From: Oscillospiraceae bacterium | GTDB taxonomy: Bacteria > Bacillota_A > Clostridia > Oscillospirales > Oscillospiraceae | Length of the DNA stretch: 25,653 bases | Direction: 5' to 3' | NCBI GenBank assembly: GCA_017627975.1 | Contig: JAGAFT010000037.1 | Coordinates: 1-25,653 of the forward strand | Shown: one piece after another, positions 12,852-22,551 of the stretch | Layout: every line of letters starts with the position of its first letter | Numbering within the stretch: the first letter of the stretch is position 1 | Notes under the pieces: model-generated | The model's input: only the letters and a program-made list of their open reading frames with translations | What the model was told of the DNA's origin: nothing | Databases searched by the model: none | Program-made: the position numbers and the translations under genes

Positions 12852-14858
12852 ATGTCAGAGTCTATCTGGAAAATCCCATACAAAAAGCCGGACAGCCATG
12901 CTCTGGAACAGGCCGGCATTCCGAGACTGCTGGCAGAGGTTCTCGCTTCCCGCGGAATTGTCTCCCCTTCCCAGGCACACGCGCTCTACAGTGCCGGCGC
13001 GGCAAGTCTCTTGGACCCGCTGGAGATTCTGGGGATGAAGGAAGCCCGCGACCGGGTTCTCCGGGCGATCCGGCAGAAGGAGCACGTCACGGTCTACGGC
13101 GACTATGACGTCGACGGCATCACTGCCACCTGTCTTCTCACGGATTATCTGCGCAGCTGCGGGGTGGACTGCCGCTGGTACATTCCCGACCGCAACGATG
13201 AAGGCTACGGCCTGAATTCCTCTGCCCTGCAGAAGCTCCGGGAAGAGGGCTGCACCCTCGTCATCTCCGTCGACTGCGGCGTGACCGCCACGGAAGAGGC
13301 GGTCTTTGCGCAAAGTCTCGGCCTCGACCTCGTGATCACCGACCACCATGAGTGCAAAAACGGTTCCATCCCAGAGGCCTGTGCCGTTGTCGACCCCAAG
13401 CGTCCGGATGACACCTATAAAAATCCTCATCTTGCCGGTGTCGGCGTTGCCTTCAAACTGGTCAGCGCCTGCAGCGGAGATCAGCTTGCCGTCCTTGAGC
13501 GCTATGCCGACCTGGTCGCCGTGGGAACCGTCGCCGATGTGATGCCGCTGACCGGGGAAAACCGCTACCTGGTGCAGAAGGGTCTTCAGAAGCTGGAGAC
13601 CGATCCCCGTCCGGGCTTTTACGCCATCATGAACGAACCCGGCACGCTCCCGCGCAAGCCCAACGCCGGATTCATCGGTTTTACCCTGGCGCCGCGTCTG
13701 AACGCCGCGGGCCGCCTCGGTCAGACCGAAAAAGCCGAGGAACTGATGCTGACCGAGGACGCGGAAGAGGCCGCCCGCCTCACGGCGGAGCTCGGCGAGC
13801 TGAACCGCCAGCGCCAGAAGATCGAAAACGACATCTGGCGTGACGCCCAGAAACAGCTCCGTACGGAGACTCCCACAGGGCCGATTGTTCTCTCTGCCGA
13901 AGGCTGGCACCAGGGTGTCATCGGCATTGCCGCCTCCCGTCTGGCGGAGCAGTACGGTCTGCCGACGGTGATGATCAGTCTGTCCGGTGAAAACGGCAAG
14001 GGCTCCTGCCGCAGCTGCAAAGGCTTTAACCTCTATGAAGCCCTCTCGGCCTGCAGCGAGTACCTGGAGGGATTCGGCGGCCACGCGCTGGCCGCGGGTC
14101 TCACCATCCGCCGGGACCAGATCGAGGGCTTCCGCAGCGCGCTCAACCGCTATTATGCCGAACACCGTCCGGAGCCTCAGCCGGATGTCAGCTGTGACCT
14201 TCTGCTCTGCGACAGTTCTCTGCTCAGCATTGAAAATGTCCGGGCGCTGGACCTTCTGGAACCCTACGGAAGCGCGAACCCCAAACCGGTTCTCTGCATC
14301 AGCGACGTGCTGCTGCTCTCCGCCTACGGTGTCGGCGCCCAGAAGCAGCATCTGAAATTCAGCGTCGAGTTCGACGGGCTCCGCTTCGACGGGATCTTCT
14401 TTTCTCACTCGAAAGACGCGCTGGGGCTCCAGGTCGGCGACCGCATCGACCTCGCCTTCACCCCGCAGATCAACGACTACATGGGCAATGTTTCGGTCCA
14501 GCTGACCGCCTGCGCCATGCGGACGCACTGCCCCCAGGGGCTTTGCGCCAGGATTCTGGAGAAGGACTGCAGCGCGCTTTGGGCCGCCGTCTCCTTCCGC
14601 CCGACCCGCAATGACTTCGTCTCGCTCTGGCGGCGCTACGGGGCCGAGCTGCATGTGGCCTCTTCTCTGGAGGGGGTGCTCTCCCTCTGTCCGCCCGAGA
14701 TGTCTCCGGAGCGCTTCTGTCTCTGCCTCGCGGTCTTCTCGGAGGCCGGTCTTCTCTGCAGTGACGACGGAAGCGTCTACCGAAGCCGCTATATCCGTCA
14801 GGAAAAGAAAGCCGATCTCGATGCCACCGAAATCATGAGAATTCTTCGCAGCCTCTGA
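12852..14858 (+). CDS. recJ: Single-stranded-DNA-specific exonuclease RecJ
   Basis: Degrades single-stranded DNA 5' to 3' in recombination and mismatch or base-excision repair. Product of 668 aa; AAGGA lies 8 nt before the ATG. Seen: DHH phosphoesterase motifs VYGDYDVDGITAT (D84, D86, D88), SVDCGVTA (D141) and ITDHHECK (D164-H-H), the PRLNAAGRLG motif, the DHHA1 segment GFGGHALAAGLTI, and an OB-like C-terminal part. A further 100 or so residues without clear motifs end the protein, as in other Firmicute RecJ. It is first in a rightward operon, with relA starting 34 nt after its stop. All metal-binding Asp/His are present, so it should be active. Confidence 0.96.
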   Translation: MSESIWKIPYKKPDSHALEQAGIPRLLAEVLASRGIVSPSQAHALYSAGAASLLDPLEILGMKEARDRVLRAIRQKEHVTVYGDYDVDGITATCLLTDYLRSCGVDCRWYIPDRNDEGYGLNSSALQKLREEGCTLVISVDCGVTATEEAVFAQSLGLDLVITDHHECKNGSIPEACAVVDPKRPDDTYKNPHLAGVGVAFKLVSACSGDQLAVLERYADLVAVGTVADVMPLTGENRYLVQKGLQKLETDPRPGFYAIMNEPGTLPRKPNAGFIGFTLAPRLNAAGRLGQTEKAEELMLTEDAEEAARLTAELGELNRQRQKIENDIWRDAQKQLRTETPTGPIVLSAEGWHQGVIGIAASRLAEQYGLPTVMISLSGENGKGSCRSCKGFNLYEALSACSEYLEGFGGHALAAGLTIRRDQIEGFRSALNRYYAEHRPEPQPDVSCDLLLCDSSLLSIENVRALDLLEPYGSANPKPVLCISDVLLLSAYGVGAQKQHLKFSVEFDGLRFDGIFFSHSKDALGLQVGDRIDLAFTPQINDYMGNVSVQLTACAMRTHCPQGLCARILEKDCSALWAAVSFRPTRNDFVSLWRRYGAELHVASSLEGVLSLCPPEMSPERFCLCLAVFSEAGLLCSDDGSVYRSRYIRQEKKADLDATEIMRILRSL

Positions 14859-14892
14859 GTTCTGCGTTTATGAGTTTTATGAGGATATTGTC

Positions 14893-17136
14893 ATGGCCGA
14901 TCAAACCGACATTCTGAAAAACCACATGCCTCTCGATCCCGACCGGATGTTTGCCGAGCTGGAGGAAAAGCTTCAGCAGCAGGTGCACCCTGTGGATCTT
15001 AACCGGATCCGCTCCGCCTATGAGACGGCCAAAGCCGCCCACAACGGTCAGAAGCGCAAGGACGGCAGCCCGTACGTCACCCATTGCGTCGCCGCGGCGG
15101 ACATCGCGGCGGACATGGGGCTCGATGAGGACAGCATCGTCGCCGCCCTGCTTCATGACGTGATCGAGGACACCAGTCTCACGCACGAAGACATTGCCCG
15201 CCAGTTCGGGAACTCCGTCGCCGACATCGTGGAAGGCGTCTCCAAGCTGACCCGTGTCCAGTACACCAGCAAGGAAGACGAGCAGATGGAGAACCTGCGC
15301 AAGATGCTTCTGGCCATGGCCAAGGACATCCGCGTCATCCTCATCAAGATCGCCGACCGCCTGCATAACATGCGCACGATGGACTATCAGTCTCCCGAAA
15401 AGCAGCGGAGCAAGTCGCTGGAGACCATGGAGATCTATGCCCCCATCGCACACCGTCTGGGCATGCAGCGCGCCAAGTGGGAGCTGGAAGACCTCTCCCT
15501 GCAGTACCTGGACCCCCAGGGGTATAAGGAAATCACCGAGACGCTGGATCGGCGGATGCCCGAACTGGAAGCCTTCATGGACAGCATGAAGGAGAAGATC
15601 CGCATCCGTCTCGAGCAGGAGGGGATCAACGCCTCCATCTTCTGCCGCATCAAGCATGTCTACAGCATCTATCGCAAGATGTACACCCAGAAGCTTGCCC
15701 TCAACGGCATCTTCGACCTCTGCGCCTTCCGTGTAATCGTGGACTCCATCCCCGACTGCTACAACGTTCTGGGCATCATCCACGACATGTTCAAGCCCGT
15801 TCCGGGCCGTTTCAAGGACTACATCTCCACCCCCAAGCCGAACATGTACCAGAGCGTCCACACCACCGTCATCGGCTCGGAAGGCATTCCCTTCGAGGTC
15901 CAGATCCGGACCTGGGAGATGCACTACACCGCCGAGTACGGCATTGCCGCGCACTGGAAGTACAAAATGGGCGACGGAAGCAGCGCCCTGCGAAACGGCG
16001 ACGAGGACAAGTTTGCCTGGGTCCGCCGCCTGCTGGAGAGCCAGCAGGAATCCGACGCCACCGACTTTGTCCACGACCTGAAGATCGACATGTTCGCCGA
16101 CGAAGTCTTTGTCTTCTCCCCCAAGGGCGACGTCATCAACCTCCCCGCCGGCGCGACCCCGGTCGACTTCGCCTACAGCATTCACTCGGATATCGGCAAC
16201 CACATGGTCGGGGCCAAGGTCAACGGGCGGATTGTTCCTTACGACACGGTGCTTCAGAACGGCGACATCGTTGAGATCCGCACCTCCAAGTCCGCTCCCG
16301 GCCCCAGCCGCGACTGGCTGAACTTCGTGAAGAGCGGCTCGGCCCGCACCAAGATCAAGCAGTGGTACAAGAAGGAGCGCCGGGAGGAGAACATCCTGCG
16401 CGGCCGCGCCATGCTGGAGGACGAACTCCGGCACATGGGCGTCAGCCTGGACGAGGCGATGAATCCGGACCTGCTCCATCCCGTGATGAAGAAGCTCTCC
16501 TTCAACGAGGAAGACGACCTCTACGCCGCCATCGGATACGGCGGCATCACGGCGATCCGCGTGGCAAACCGCCTGCGCGACGATGTCAAGAGTACAAAGC
16601 CCGAGCACCGCAACGCCATTGAGAAGGTCAACGACGCCGCCGAACGCCGGGAGCAGCAGGCCCGCCACAACGCCAAGGCGGTGCACGGCATTCTGGTTGA
16701 GGGGCTGGACAACTGTCTGATCAAGTTCTCACGCTGCTGCACGCCGGTTCCCGGCGACGACATCATCGGCTTCATCACCCGCGGGCAGGGCGTCTCGATC
16801 CACCGGAAAGACTGCCAGAACTATACCAACCGCGACACCTCCCCCGAGAACGAGGGCCGCTGGATCAAGGTGGAATGGGCGGACAACATCTCCGACATCT
16901 ATGTGACCACCATCACCATCGCCTCCAAGGACCGCAACGGTCTCGTCATGGACATCGCCACGGTGCTCAACTCCATGAACGCGAAGGTGCGCAATCTCTC
17001 CTCCCGCAGTGTCGGCTACGGTCAGGCCGTCACGGTCATCACCCTGGAGGTGAAGAACGCCTCCGAGCTGCGCTACATCATGAACCGGCTCTCCGGTGTT
17101 GCGGGCGTATCCAGCGTCCAGCGCAACGGAAAGTAA
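14893..17136 (+). CDS. relA: Bifunctional (p)ppGpp synthetase/hydrolase (RelA/SpoT, Rel)
   Basis: Makes and degrades the stringent-response alarmone (p)ppGpp. Product of 747 aa; GAGG about 9 nt before the ATG. Seen: HD hydrolase domain with H64 and ALLHDVIEDT (H88-D89); synthetase domain with the G-loop RFKDYISTPKPNMYQS (from about 306) and EVQIRT; TGS domain from about 404 (EVFVFSPKGDVINLPAGATPVDFAY); a helical domain; the conserved-Cys domain FSRCCTPVPGDDIIGFITRG; and a C-terminal ACT/RRM domain ending in VSSVQRNGK. Both catalytic domains look intact, as in the single long Rel of most Firmicutes. It lies between recJ and an MBL-fold gene, a common clostridial order. Confidence 0.96.
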   Translation: MADQTDILKNHMPLDPDRMFAELEEKLQQQVHPVDLNRIRSAYETAKAAHNGQKRKDGSPYVTHCVAAADIAADMGLDEDSIVAALLHDVIEDTSLTHEDIARQFGNSVADIVEGVSKLTRVQYTSKEDEQMENLRKMLLAMAKDIRVILIKIADRLHNMRTMDYQSPEKQRSKSLETMEIYAPIAHRLGMQRAKWELEDLSLQYLDPQGYKEITETLDRRMPELEAFMDSMKEKIRIRLEQEGINASIFCRIKHVYSIYRKMYTQKLALNGIFDLCAFRVIVDSIPDCYNVLGIIHDMFKPVPGRFKDYISTPKPNMYQSVHTTVIGSEGIPFEVQIRTWEMHYTAEYGIAAHWKYKMGDGSSALRNGDEDKFAWVRRLLESQQESDATDFVHDLKIDMFADEVFVFSPKGDVINLPAGATPVDFAYSIHSDIGNHMVGAKVNGRIVPYDTVLQNGDIVEIRTSKSAPGPSRDWLNFVKSGSARTKIKQWYKKERREENILRGRAMLEDELRHMGVSLDEAMNPDLLHPVMKKLSFNEEDDLYAAIGYGGITAIRVANRLRDDVKSTKPEHRNAIEKVNDAAERREQQARHNAKAVHGILVEGLDNCLIKFSRCCTPVPGDDIIGFITRGQGVSIHRKDCQNYTNRDTSPENEGRWIKVEWADNISDIYVTTITIASKDRNGLVMDIATVLNSMNAKVRNLSSRSVGYGQAVTVITLEVKNASELRYIMNRLSGVAGVSSVQRNGK

Positions 17137-17176
17137 ACATACTCCCATAAAATCAGACAAGAGAAGAGGCCTGTCT

Positions 17177-17791
17177 ATGTTAGTAAAAACCATCCCGGTC
17201 GGGCAGCTGGAAACAAACTGCTACGTGGTGACGAACGAGGAAACCCTCGGCTGCGTCGTCATTGACCCCGGCGATGAGAGCAACACCATTCTGAATTATC
17301 TGGAAGACAACCATTTGCACTGTGAGGCTGTCTTCCTCACCCACGGCCATTACGACCACGTCGGGGCCGTGGAGGCCGTCACCGAGGAGACCGGCGCGCC
17401 TGTTTATCTCTGCCCCCGCGACGACGCCCACTCCACCGGCGACACGCATTATTCCTATCTGCTGCCGGAAGGCGGGCGCTATTACGACGACGGCGACATT
17501 CTCCGCTTTGCCGGGCTCAGCTTTGAGATTCTCGCCACCCCCGGCCACACGCCCGGCGGTGTCAGCATCATCTGTGAAGACGCGCTCTTCACCGGCGACA
17601 CGCTCTTCCGCGGCAGCTGCGGCCGGACCGATCTTCCCGGCGGAGACATGGACGAGGAGCTTCGCAGTCTGAAAAAGCTCTGCGATCTCCCGGGGGATTA
17701 TGAAGTCTACCCCGGCCACATGGACAGCAGCAGCCTTGAGCGCGAGCGCAATTTCAACTATTACTGCAGAGAAGCAAAAAGGAGATTTTGA
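17177..17791 (+). CDS. MBL-fold metallo-hydrolase (glyoxalase II-like)
   Basis: Product of 204 aa from ATG 17177 (MLVKTIPVGQ), with AGAAGAGG about 7 nt upstream; an ATG at 17096 inside relA is in frame but unsupported. Seen: the metal site THGHYDH (H56, H58, D60, H61), H124 in GHTPGG, D141 in TGDTLFRGSCGRTD and H181 in PGHMD. These are all ligands of a binuclear Zn site of the glyoxalase II/YcbL type. The short length and lack of the glyoxalase II C-terminal helical domain point to a small YcbL-like thioesterase; the substrate is unknown. It starts 40 nt after relA and ends 3 nt before the next gene, so it is surely cotranscribed. Confidence 0.88.
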   Translation: MLVKTIPVGQLETNCYVVTNEETLGCVVIDPGDESNTILNYLEDNHLHCEAVFLTHGHYDHVGAVEAVTEETGAPVYLCPRDDAHSTGDTHYSYLLPEGGRYYDDGDILRFAGLSFEILATPGHTPGGVSIICEDALFTGDTLFRGSCGRTDLPGGDMDEELRSLKKLCDLPGDYEVYPGHMDSSSLERERNFNYYCREAKRRF

Positions 17792-17794
17792 ACC

Positions 17795-18703
17795 ATGGGT
17801 GATCCCTGTTTGGTAATTCTGGCTGCCGGCATGGGCAGCCGCTTCGGAGGTCTCAAGCAGATTACCGCCGTCGACGACCACGGACATGCCATCATCGATT
17901 TTTCTCTCTATGACGCCTGGCAGGCGGGCTTCCGCAAGGTCGTGTTCATCATCAAGCATGCCATCGAGGCCGACTTCCGCGCCGCGGTCGCGGACCGCAT
18001 GGCGAAGTATTTTGACGTCCGCCTGGTCTTCCAGGAACTGGACAAGTTGCCGGAGGGCTTCTCCGTGCCGGAAGGCCGCATCAAGCCCTGGGGAACCGCT
18101 CACGCGACGCTCTGTGCCGCAGACGAGATTGACGGCCCCTTCGCCGTCATCAACGCGGATGATTTTTACGGCCCCGGCGCCTATCGCGCGCTCTACAGCT
18201 TCATGACCGGCCCGCGCGCGGAACATGAGCATGCCATGGTCGCCTACCGCCTGCGCAACACCGTCACCGAGAACGGCACCGTTGCCCGCGGCATCTGCAC
18301 CGTCGAAAATGGCTATCTCACCGATGTTGTTGAGCGCACGAAGATTGAAAAGCGCGGGGACGACGCCGCGTACACAGAGGACGGCGTCCATTGGGAGCCG
18401 CTCTCCGGAAATTCCAGCGTCAGCATGAACTGCTGGGCCTTCGGTCCGGAGATGATGGAGGAGCTCCGCGCCGACTTCCCCGCCTGGCTGAAGGAAAACA
18501 TCCCCGCCAATCCCGAGAAGTGCGAATACTTTCTCCCCTTTGTTGCAAACGCCCTGATTCAGGAAGGCCGGGGCAAGATCCGCGTCCTGGACTGTGACGA
18601 GACCTGGCACGGGATCACCTACCGTGAAGACCTGCAGAGCGTCATCGATGCCATTGCCGAGATGAGAAAAGCCGGGATTTATCCCGAAACCCTCCTCGAC
18701 TGA
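17795..18703 (+). CDS. Sugar-phosphate nucleotidyltransferase family protein
   Basis: Product of 302 aa, with AAGGAG inside the end of the MBL gene and only 3 nt between stop and start. Seen: the nucleotide-binding signature LAAGMGSRFGGLKQ (residues 9-22), a substrate-binding GTAHATLCA segment and the metal Asp region FAVINADDFYG. Known: this fold transfers an NMP to a sugar-1-phosphate (UTP- or dTTP-glucose-1-phosphate type) or a phospho-alcohol. It is shorter on conserved motifs than typical GalU, so the sugar is uncertain. Context: galE follows after 40 nt. Inference: it could make UDP-glucose or a related NDP-sugar for the epimerase, but a choline- or glycan-related substrate cannot be excluded. 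Confidence 0.8.
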   Translation: MGDPCLVILAAGMGSRFGGLKQITAVDDHGHAIIDFSLYDAWQAGFRKVVFIIKHAIEADFRAAVADRMAKYFDVRLVFQELDKLPEGFSVPEGRIKPWGTAHATLCAADEIDGPFAVINADDFYGPGAYRALYSFMTGPRAEHEHAMVAYRLRNTVTENGTVARGICTVENGYLTDVVERTKIEKRGDDAAYTEDGVHWEPLSGNSSVSMNCWAFGPEMMEELRADFPAWLKENIPANPEKCEYFLPFVANALIQEGRGKIRVLDCDETWHGITYREDLQSVIDAIAEMRKAGIYPETLLD

Positions 18704-18743
18704 GTCTCCCGTTAAACCGAATTACAGAAAGGAAATCACTGCT

Positions 18744-19760
18744 ATGACCGTACTTGTTACCGGCGGCGCCGGATATATCGGCAGCCACACCTGCGTGGAG
18801 CTTTTGGAAAAGGGCTTCGACGTCGTCATCATCGACAATCTTGTGAACTCATCCGCCAAAGCCGTGGAGCGCATTGAGCAAATCACCGGCAAATCCGTCT
18901 CCTTCTATCAGGAGGATGTCCGCAACCGCGCCGCTCTGGACCGGATTTTCGAAAAGCACGACATCAACTGTGCCATTCACTTCGCCGGTCTGAAGGCGGT
19001 GGGCGAGTCCGTCGCAATGCCGCTGGAATACTATGACAACAACCTGTTCTCAACGGTTCGGCTCTGCGAGGCCATGCGGGATCACGGCGTGAAGAACATC
19101 GTCTTCTCCTCCTCCGCCACCGTCTATTCCGGCGACAACGAGATGCCCCTGAAGGAGAGCTCCCGCACCGGCATGTGCACCAATCCCTACGGCTGGACCA
19201 AGTACATGTCCGAGCAGATTCTCCGTGACACGGCCAAGGCCGTCGAAGACTGGTCCGTCGTGCTTCTGCGCTACTTCAACCCCATCGGTGCGCATCGAAG
19301 CGGCCTCATCGGCGAGGACCCCCGCGGCATTCCGAACAACCTCATGCCCTTTATCGCCCAGGTCGCCGTCGGACGCCGGGACCATCTCAACGTCTTCGGC
19401 AACGATTATGACACGCCGGACGGCACCGGTGTGCGCGACTACATCCATGTGGTTGACCTGGCCCGCGGTCATGTCGCCGCCATCGACTACATGCAGAAGC
19501 ACCGGGGCGAAAACGTCTTCAACCTCGGCACCGGCACGGGCTACAGCGTGCTTGACATGGTCAAGACCTTTGAGCGGGTCAACGGCGTACCCATCCCCTA
19601 TGAGATCGCGCCCCGCCGTCCCGGCGACCTCGCCACCGTGTATTCCAGCCCTGACAAAAGCGCGGAGCTTCTCGGCTGGAAGGCGGAGTACAACCTCGAA
19701 GACATGTGTCGGGACACCTGGAACTGGCAGTCCCACAACCCCATGGGCTACGAAGAATAA
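18744..19760 (+). CDS. galE: UDP-glucose 4-epimerase GalE
   Basis: Interconverts UDP-glucose and UDP-galactose with bound NAD. Product of 338 aa; AAAGGAAA lies before the ATG with a slightly long spacing. Seen: Rossmann motif VTGGAGYIGSH (7-15), D31-N32-L after the second strand, S124 in FSSSATVYSG, catalytic Y149 and K153 in NPYGWTKYMSEQ, and RYFNPIGAH. The same length as E. coli GalE (338). Last gene of the recJ-relA run, closed by a long hairpin. Confidence 0.95.
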   Translation: MTVLVTGGAGYIGSHTCVELLEKGFDVVIIDNLVNSSAKAVERIEQITGKSVSFYQEDVRNRAALDRIFEKHDINCAIHFAGLKAVGESVAMPLEYYDNNLFSTVRLCEAMRDHGVKNIVFSSSATVYSGDNEMPLKESSRTGMCTNPYGWTKYMSEQILRDTAKAVEDWSVVLLRYFNPIGAHRSGLIGEDPRGIPNNLMPFIAQVAVGRRDHLNVFGNDYDTPDGTGVRDYIHVVDLARGHVAAIDYMQKHRGENVFNLGTGTGYSVLDMVKTFERVNGVPIPYEIAPRRPGDLATVYSSPDKSAELLGWKAEYNLEDMCRDTWNWQSHNPMGYEE

Positions 19761-19777
19761 ACCATCGCCGGGCACAC

Positions 19778-19828
19778 AAACAGTCAGGAGCCTGCTTCCT
19801 TTGAAGAAAGCAGGCTCCTGACTGTTTT
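19778..19828. terminator. Long-stem bidirectional terminator after galE
   Basis: Arms of about 19 bp, from AACAGTCAGGAGCC on the left (from 19779) to GGCTCCTGACTGTT on the right (to 19826), with a loop of about 10 nt and TTTTAT after it. The minus strand has a shorter T run (TTTGTG), so it may also end the convergent small ORF. Confidence 0.85.
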
Positions 19829-19831
19829 ATA

Positions 19832-19969
19832 TCATTTTTCCTCATTCGCTTTGGGTTTATACTGTTCGTCACCGGATTCAATATAGAGGAGGAAGTCTGC
19901 AATCTCGGTATCCGTCCAGCCCTTTGCGCGCAGGCCAAGAATCAGCCTCGCATTTTCCTGCATGTTCAC
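19832..19969 (-). CDS. Small conserved-looking protein of 45 aa, function unknown
   Basis: Seen: a full SD AAAGGAGG lies 8 nt before GTG 19969 (an ATG two codons later, 19963, is an alternative). The product reads MNMQENARLILGLRAKGWTD, then TEIADFLLYIESGDEQYKP and KANEEK. It is predicted to form two helices joined by the GWTDTEI turn, which resembles a short helix-turn-helix unit, followed by a charged tail. There is no signal peptide or membrane segment. Upstream an AT-rich dyad (ATGATATTATCAT, near 19990-20003) overlaps candidate -10 elements. I recall similar short ORFs in gut Clostridia but cannot name a family. It is convergent with galE and shares its terminator. Confidence 0.65.
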   Translation of the reverse strand: MNMQENARLILGLRAKGWTDTEIADFLLYIESGDEQYKPKANEEK

Positions 19970-20035
19970 AGCATCAGCCTCCTTTTCTATGATGATATTA
20001 TCATATCATAAAAAGAAGCGCTTGCCAAGCCCCCG

Positions 20036-22471
20036 TCAGCCCATCACGATCTCCACCTTCACGCTGCTGCCCGCAGGCGCCGGTGCGAGAATGTTGCTTT
20101 CCTGTTCGGCTCCGTTGACCAGAACCGTCTTGATGCCGTGCTGCTTCCCGTTCGGATTCTTCACCGTGATGTGATAGACCGCGCCGCGGTAGCGTCTCGT
20201 CACCTGGAAGCCCTTCATCTCGGAAGGCAGGCACGGGTCAACCATCAGTCCGTCCAGTGTGGGCTTCAGGCCGAGGATCGCCTGGCTGATGCTCAGGAAG
20301 GTCCAGGCTGCCGTACCGGTCAGCCAGCTGTTCTTTCCTTCGCCGAAGCTGGCGGCATCTCTGCCGGCAATCATCTGGCTGTAGACATAAGGCTCCGTCC
20401 GATGGATGTCGCTGATGTCCTCGATGTAGGCCGGGGCGGTTCTCCGATAGACCTGGAAGGCCCGGTCGCCGTGGCCGAGCTCCGCTTCCGCGCAGACAAT
20501 CCACGGATTGTTGTGGCAGAAGATGCCCGCGTGTTCCTTGTATCCGGGAGGATAGCTGGAGATTTCGCCAAGCTCCAGATGGTATTTCGTATACGCAGGC
20601 TGCAGCAGGACAATGCCGTATCTGGTATCCAGACGCTCTTCGACGCTCTTCAGGGCCGCCTCGGCTTCTCCGGTCTCTTTGCCGATGCCCGCCATGACGC
20701 ACATGCCCTGGGGCTCGATGAAGATCTGGCCTTCTTCGCATTCCTTTCCGCCCACCACATGGCCGAAGGCATCGAAAGCTCTGCGGAACCACGCGCCGTC
20801 CCAGCCGGCGTCCAGTGTCGCCTTCTCAACTTGGGCGACCGCCTTTTCCGCTTCCTCCGCTTCCTCGTTCAGGCCGAGATGGCGGCAGATGCGCACATAA
20901 GCCCCGCCGTACTTGACGAACATACCGGCGATAAACACGCTCTCCGCCACGGGGCCTTCGCTGGGTCCGGTGATCTGGAAGCTCTCGCCCGGGTGCTCCG
21001 AGAAGCAGTTCAGGTTCAGGCAGTCGTTCCAGTCCGCGCGGCCGATCAGAGGCAGGCCGTGCGGTCCGAGATGCGTCTTTGTAAAGTTAAAGCTCCGGCG
21101 CAGGTGTTCCATGAGCGGCCGGGCCTGGGTCGGATCGTTGTCAAAGTCGACCTGCTCGTCCAGAATGCTCCAGTCGCCGGTCTCGCAGAGATAGGCATCC
21201 GTTCCGGCGATCAGCCACAGCGGATCGTCGTTGAAGCCGCTGCCCACCGCGAGATTTCCCTTCTTGGTCAGGGGCTGATACTGGTGGTAGGCGCTGCCGT
21301 CCGGGAACTGCGTCGCCGCGATGTCCAGGATGCGCTCGCGCGCCCGCTCGGGGATCATGTGGACAAAGCCCAGCAGATCCTGGCAGGAGTCGCGGAAGCC
21401 CATGCCTCTGCCCATGCCGCTTTCGAAGTAGCTGGCGCTGCGGCTCATGTTGAAGGTGACCATGCACTGGTACTGGTTCCAGATGTTGACCATGCGGTCA
21501 AGCTTCTCGTCGCCGCTGCGGACCTCATACCCGCTCAGGAGCTCCGTCCAGAAGGCCTTCAGCGTCTCCATCGCCCCGTCAAACGCCTGGTCGTCCGCAA
21601 AACGCGCGATCATGGCCTCCGCGGGTTTCTTGTTGATCACGCCGAGGCTCTCCCATTTTTCCTCCTCAGGGTTTTCGATATATCCCAGCCCGAACACCAG
21701 GCTGTCACTCTCGCCCGGACGAAGGGCAAGGTCAAACTGCTGCGCCGCGATCGGCTGCCAGCCGTGTGCGATGCTTCCGGTGCAGCCGTTTCCAAAGACC
21801 GCTTCCGGTCTCGCCGGGCTGCCGTAAACGCCGATGAAGGCATCCCGGGATGTGTCAAAGCTCTGCGGTTTCCGATTGGCCCAGAAGACCGCATAGTGAT
21901 TCCTGCGTTCGCGGTATTCGGTCTTGTGGTAGATCGCCGCGCCGACGACCTCCACCTCTCCGGTGGAGAAGTTTCTCTGGAAGTTGGACGCGTCATCCAT
22001 CGCATCCCAGAGGCAGAACTCCAGATACGGGAAGAGGCGCAGGGTCTTCTCCTGCTTCGACTCGTTGGAGACCGTGACCCGCATCAGCATGCACGTCTCG
22101 CCCTTCGGCACCACGAACTCCTGCGTCACGCGGACATCGTTCTTTGAGCCTTCAATGACCGTATATCCCAGGCCGTGTCTGCAGCTGTATTCGTCGAGCT
22201 CTGCCTGAACCGGCTGCCAGCCGGGGTTCCATACGTTGTTTCCGTCTTTTATATAAAGATGGAAGCCCTCCTGGTCCAGCGGGCAGTTGTTGTAGCGGTA
22301 GCGTATGATTCTCCGCAGTCTGGCGTCACGGTAGAAGCTGTAGCCGCCGGCCGTATTGCTCAGCAGGGTGAAAAAGTCCTCATTTCCGAGATAGTTAATC
22401 CATGGCAGCGGAGTGCGTGGCGTCGTGATGACATACTCGCGCCTCTCATCATCAAAATGACCGTACTTCAT
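20036..22471 (-). CDS. GH94 glycoside phosphorylase, cellobiose phosphorylase-like
   Basis: Phosphorolyses a beta-1,4-linked disaccharide, most likely cellobiose, to glucose-1-phosphate and free glucose in the cytoplasm, saving one ATP. Product of 811 aa, equal to the clostridial cellobiose phosphorylase I recall; AAAGGAGA precedes the ATG. Seen: N-terminal beta-sandwich start with [13 protein letters not shown] and [17 protein letters not shown], the RYNN and HGLGYT blocks, a helical linker, and the (alpha/alpha)6 barrel with [25 protein letters not shown] and [10 protein letters not shown]. The general acid is expected to be the Asp of WND (about D483). No signal peptide. Context: divergent from an ABC sugar importer, with operator boxes between them. 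The downstream minus-strand hairpin is weak. Chitobiose or laminaribiose specificity is less likely but possible. Confidence 0.9.
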   Translation of the reverse strand: MKYGHFDDERREYVITTPRTPLPWINYLGNEDFFTLLSNTAGGYSFYRDARLRRIIRYRYNNCPLDQEGFHLYIKDGNNVWNPGWQPVQAELDEYSCRHGLGYTVIEGSKNDVRVTQEFVVPKGETCMLMRVTVSNESKQEKTLRLFPYLEFCLWDAMDDASNFQRNFSTGEVEVVGAAIYHKTEYRERRNHYAVFWANRKPQSFDTSRDAFIGVYGSPARPEAVFGNGCTGSIAHGWQPIAAQQFDLALRPGESDSLVFGLGYIENPEEEKWESLGVINKKPAEAMIARFADDQAFDGAMETLKAFWTELLSGYEVRSGDEKLDRMVNIWNQYQCMVTFNMSRSASYFESGMGRGMGFRDSCQDLLGFVHMIPERARERILDIAATQFPDGSAYHQYQPLTKKGNLAVGSGFNDDPLWLIAGTDAYLCETGDWSILDEQVDFDNDPTQARPLMEHLRRSFNFTKTHLGPHGLPLIGRADWNDCLNLNCFSEHPGESFQITGPSEGPVAESVFIAGMFVKYGGAYVRICRHLGLNEEAEEAEKAVAQVEKATLDAGWDGAWFRRAFDAFGHVVGGKECEEGQIFIEPQGMCVMAGIGKETGEAEAALKSVEERLDTRYGIVLLQPAYTKYHLELGEISSYPPGYKEHAGIFCHNNPWIVCAEAELGHGDRAFQVYRRTAPAYIEDISDIHRTEPYVYSQMIAGRDAASFGEGKNSWLTGTAAWTFLSISQAILGLKPTLDGLMVDPCLPSEMKGFQVTRRYRGAVYHITVKNPNGKQHGIKTVLVNGAEQESNILAPAPAGSSVKVEIVMG

Positions 22472-22486
22472 GGCGAATCTCCTTTA

Positions 22487-22513
22487 CGTAAACGTTTAAG
22501 TTGATTTATTATA
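22487..22513 (-). promoter_or_regulatory. Promoter and LacI-type operator of the GH94 gene
   Basis: On the minus strand a perfect -10 TATAAT (22508-22513) is followed at about +1 by the palindrome TAAACGTTTA (22489-22498), part of CGTAAACGTTTAAG. The -35 (TTTGCC at 16 bp) is weak. A repressor at this box would block the start site; a further CGAAAACG box (22552-22559) lies just upstream of the -35. Confidence 0.65.
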
Positions 22514-22551
22514 GATTAGTCGAATTTCCGGCAAATTGCAAGTCTTTTTTG

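Noticed and set aside
12855..18610. Long antisense frames opposite recJ, relA and the MBL/nucleotidyltransferase genes, and a 669-codon frame opposite the GH94 gene
   Set aside because: Same cause: high third-position GC suppresses stops on the complementary strand. The sense genes are unambiguous.
19990..20035. Intrinsic terminator for the GH94 gene
   Set aside because: On the minus strand there is a T run after GCTTGGCAAGC, but the only stem has a one-base loop; the support is too weak to annotate.
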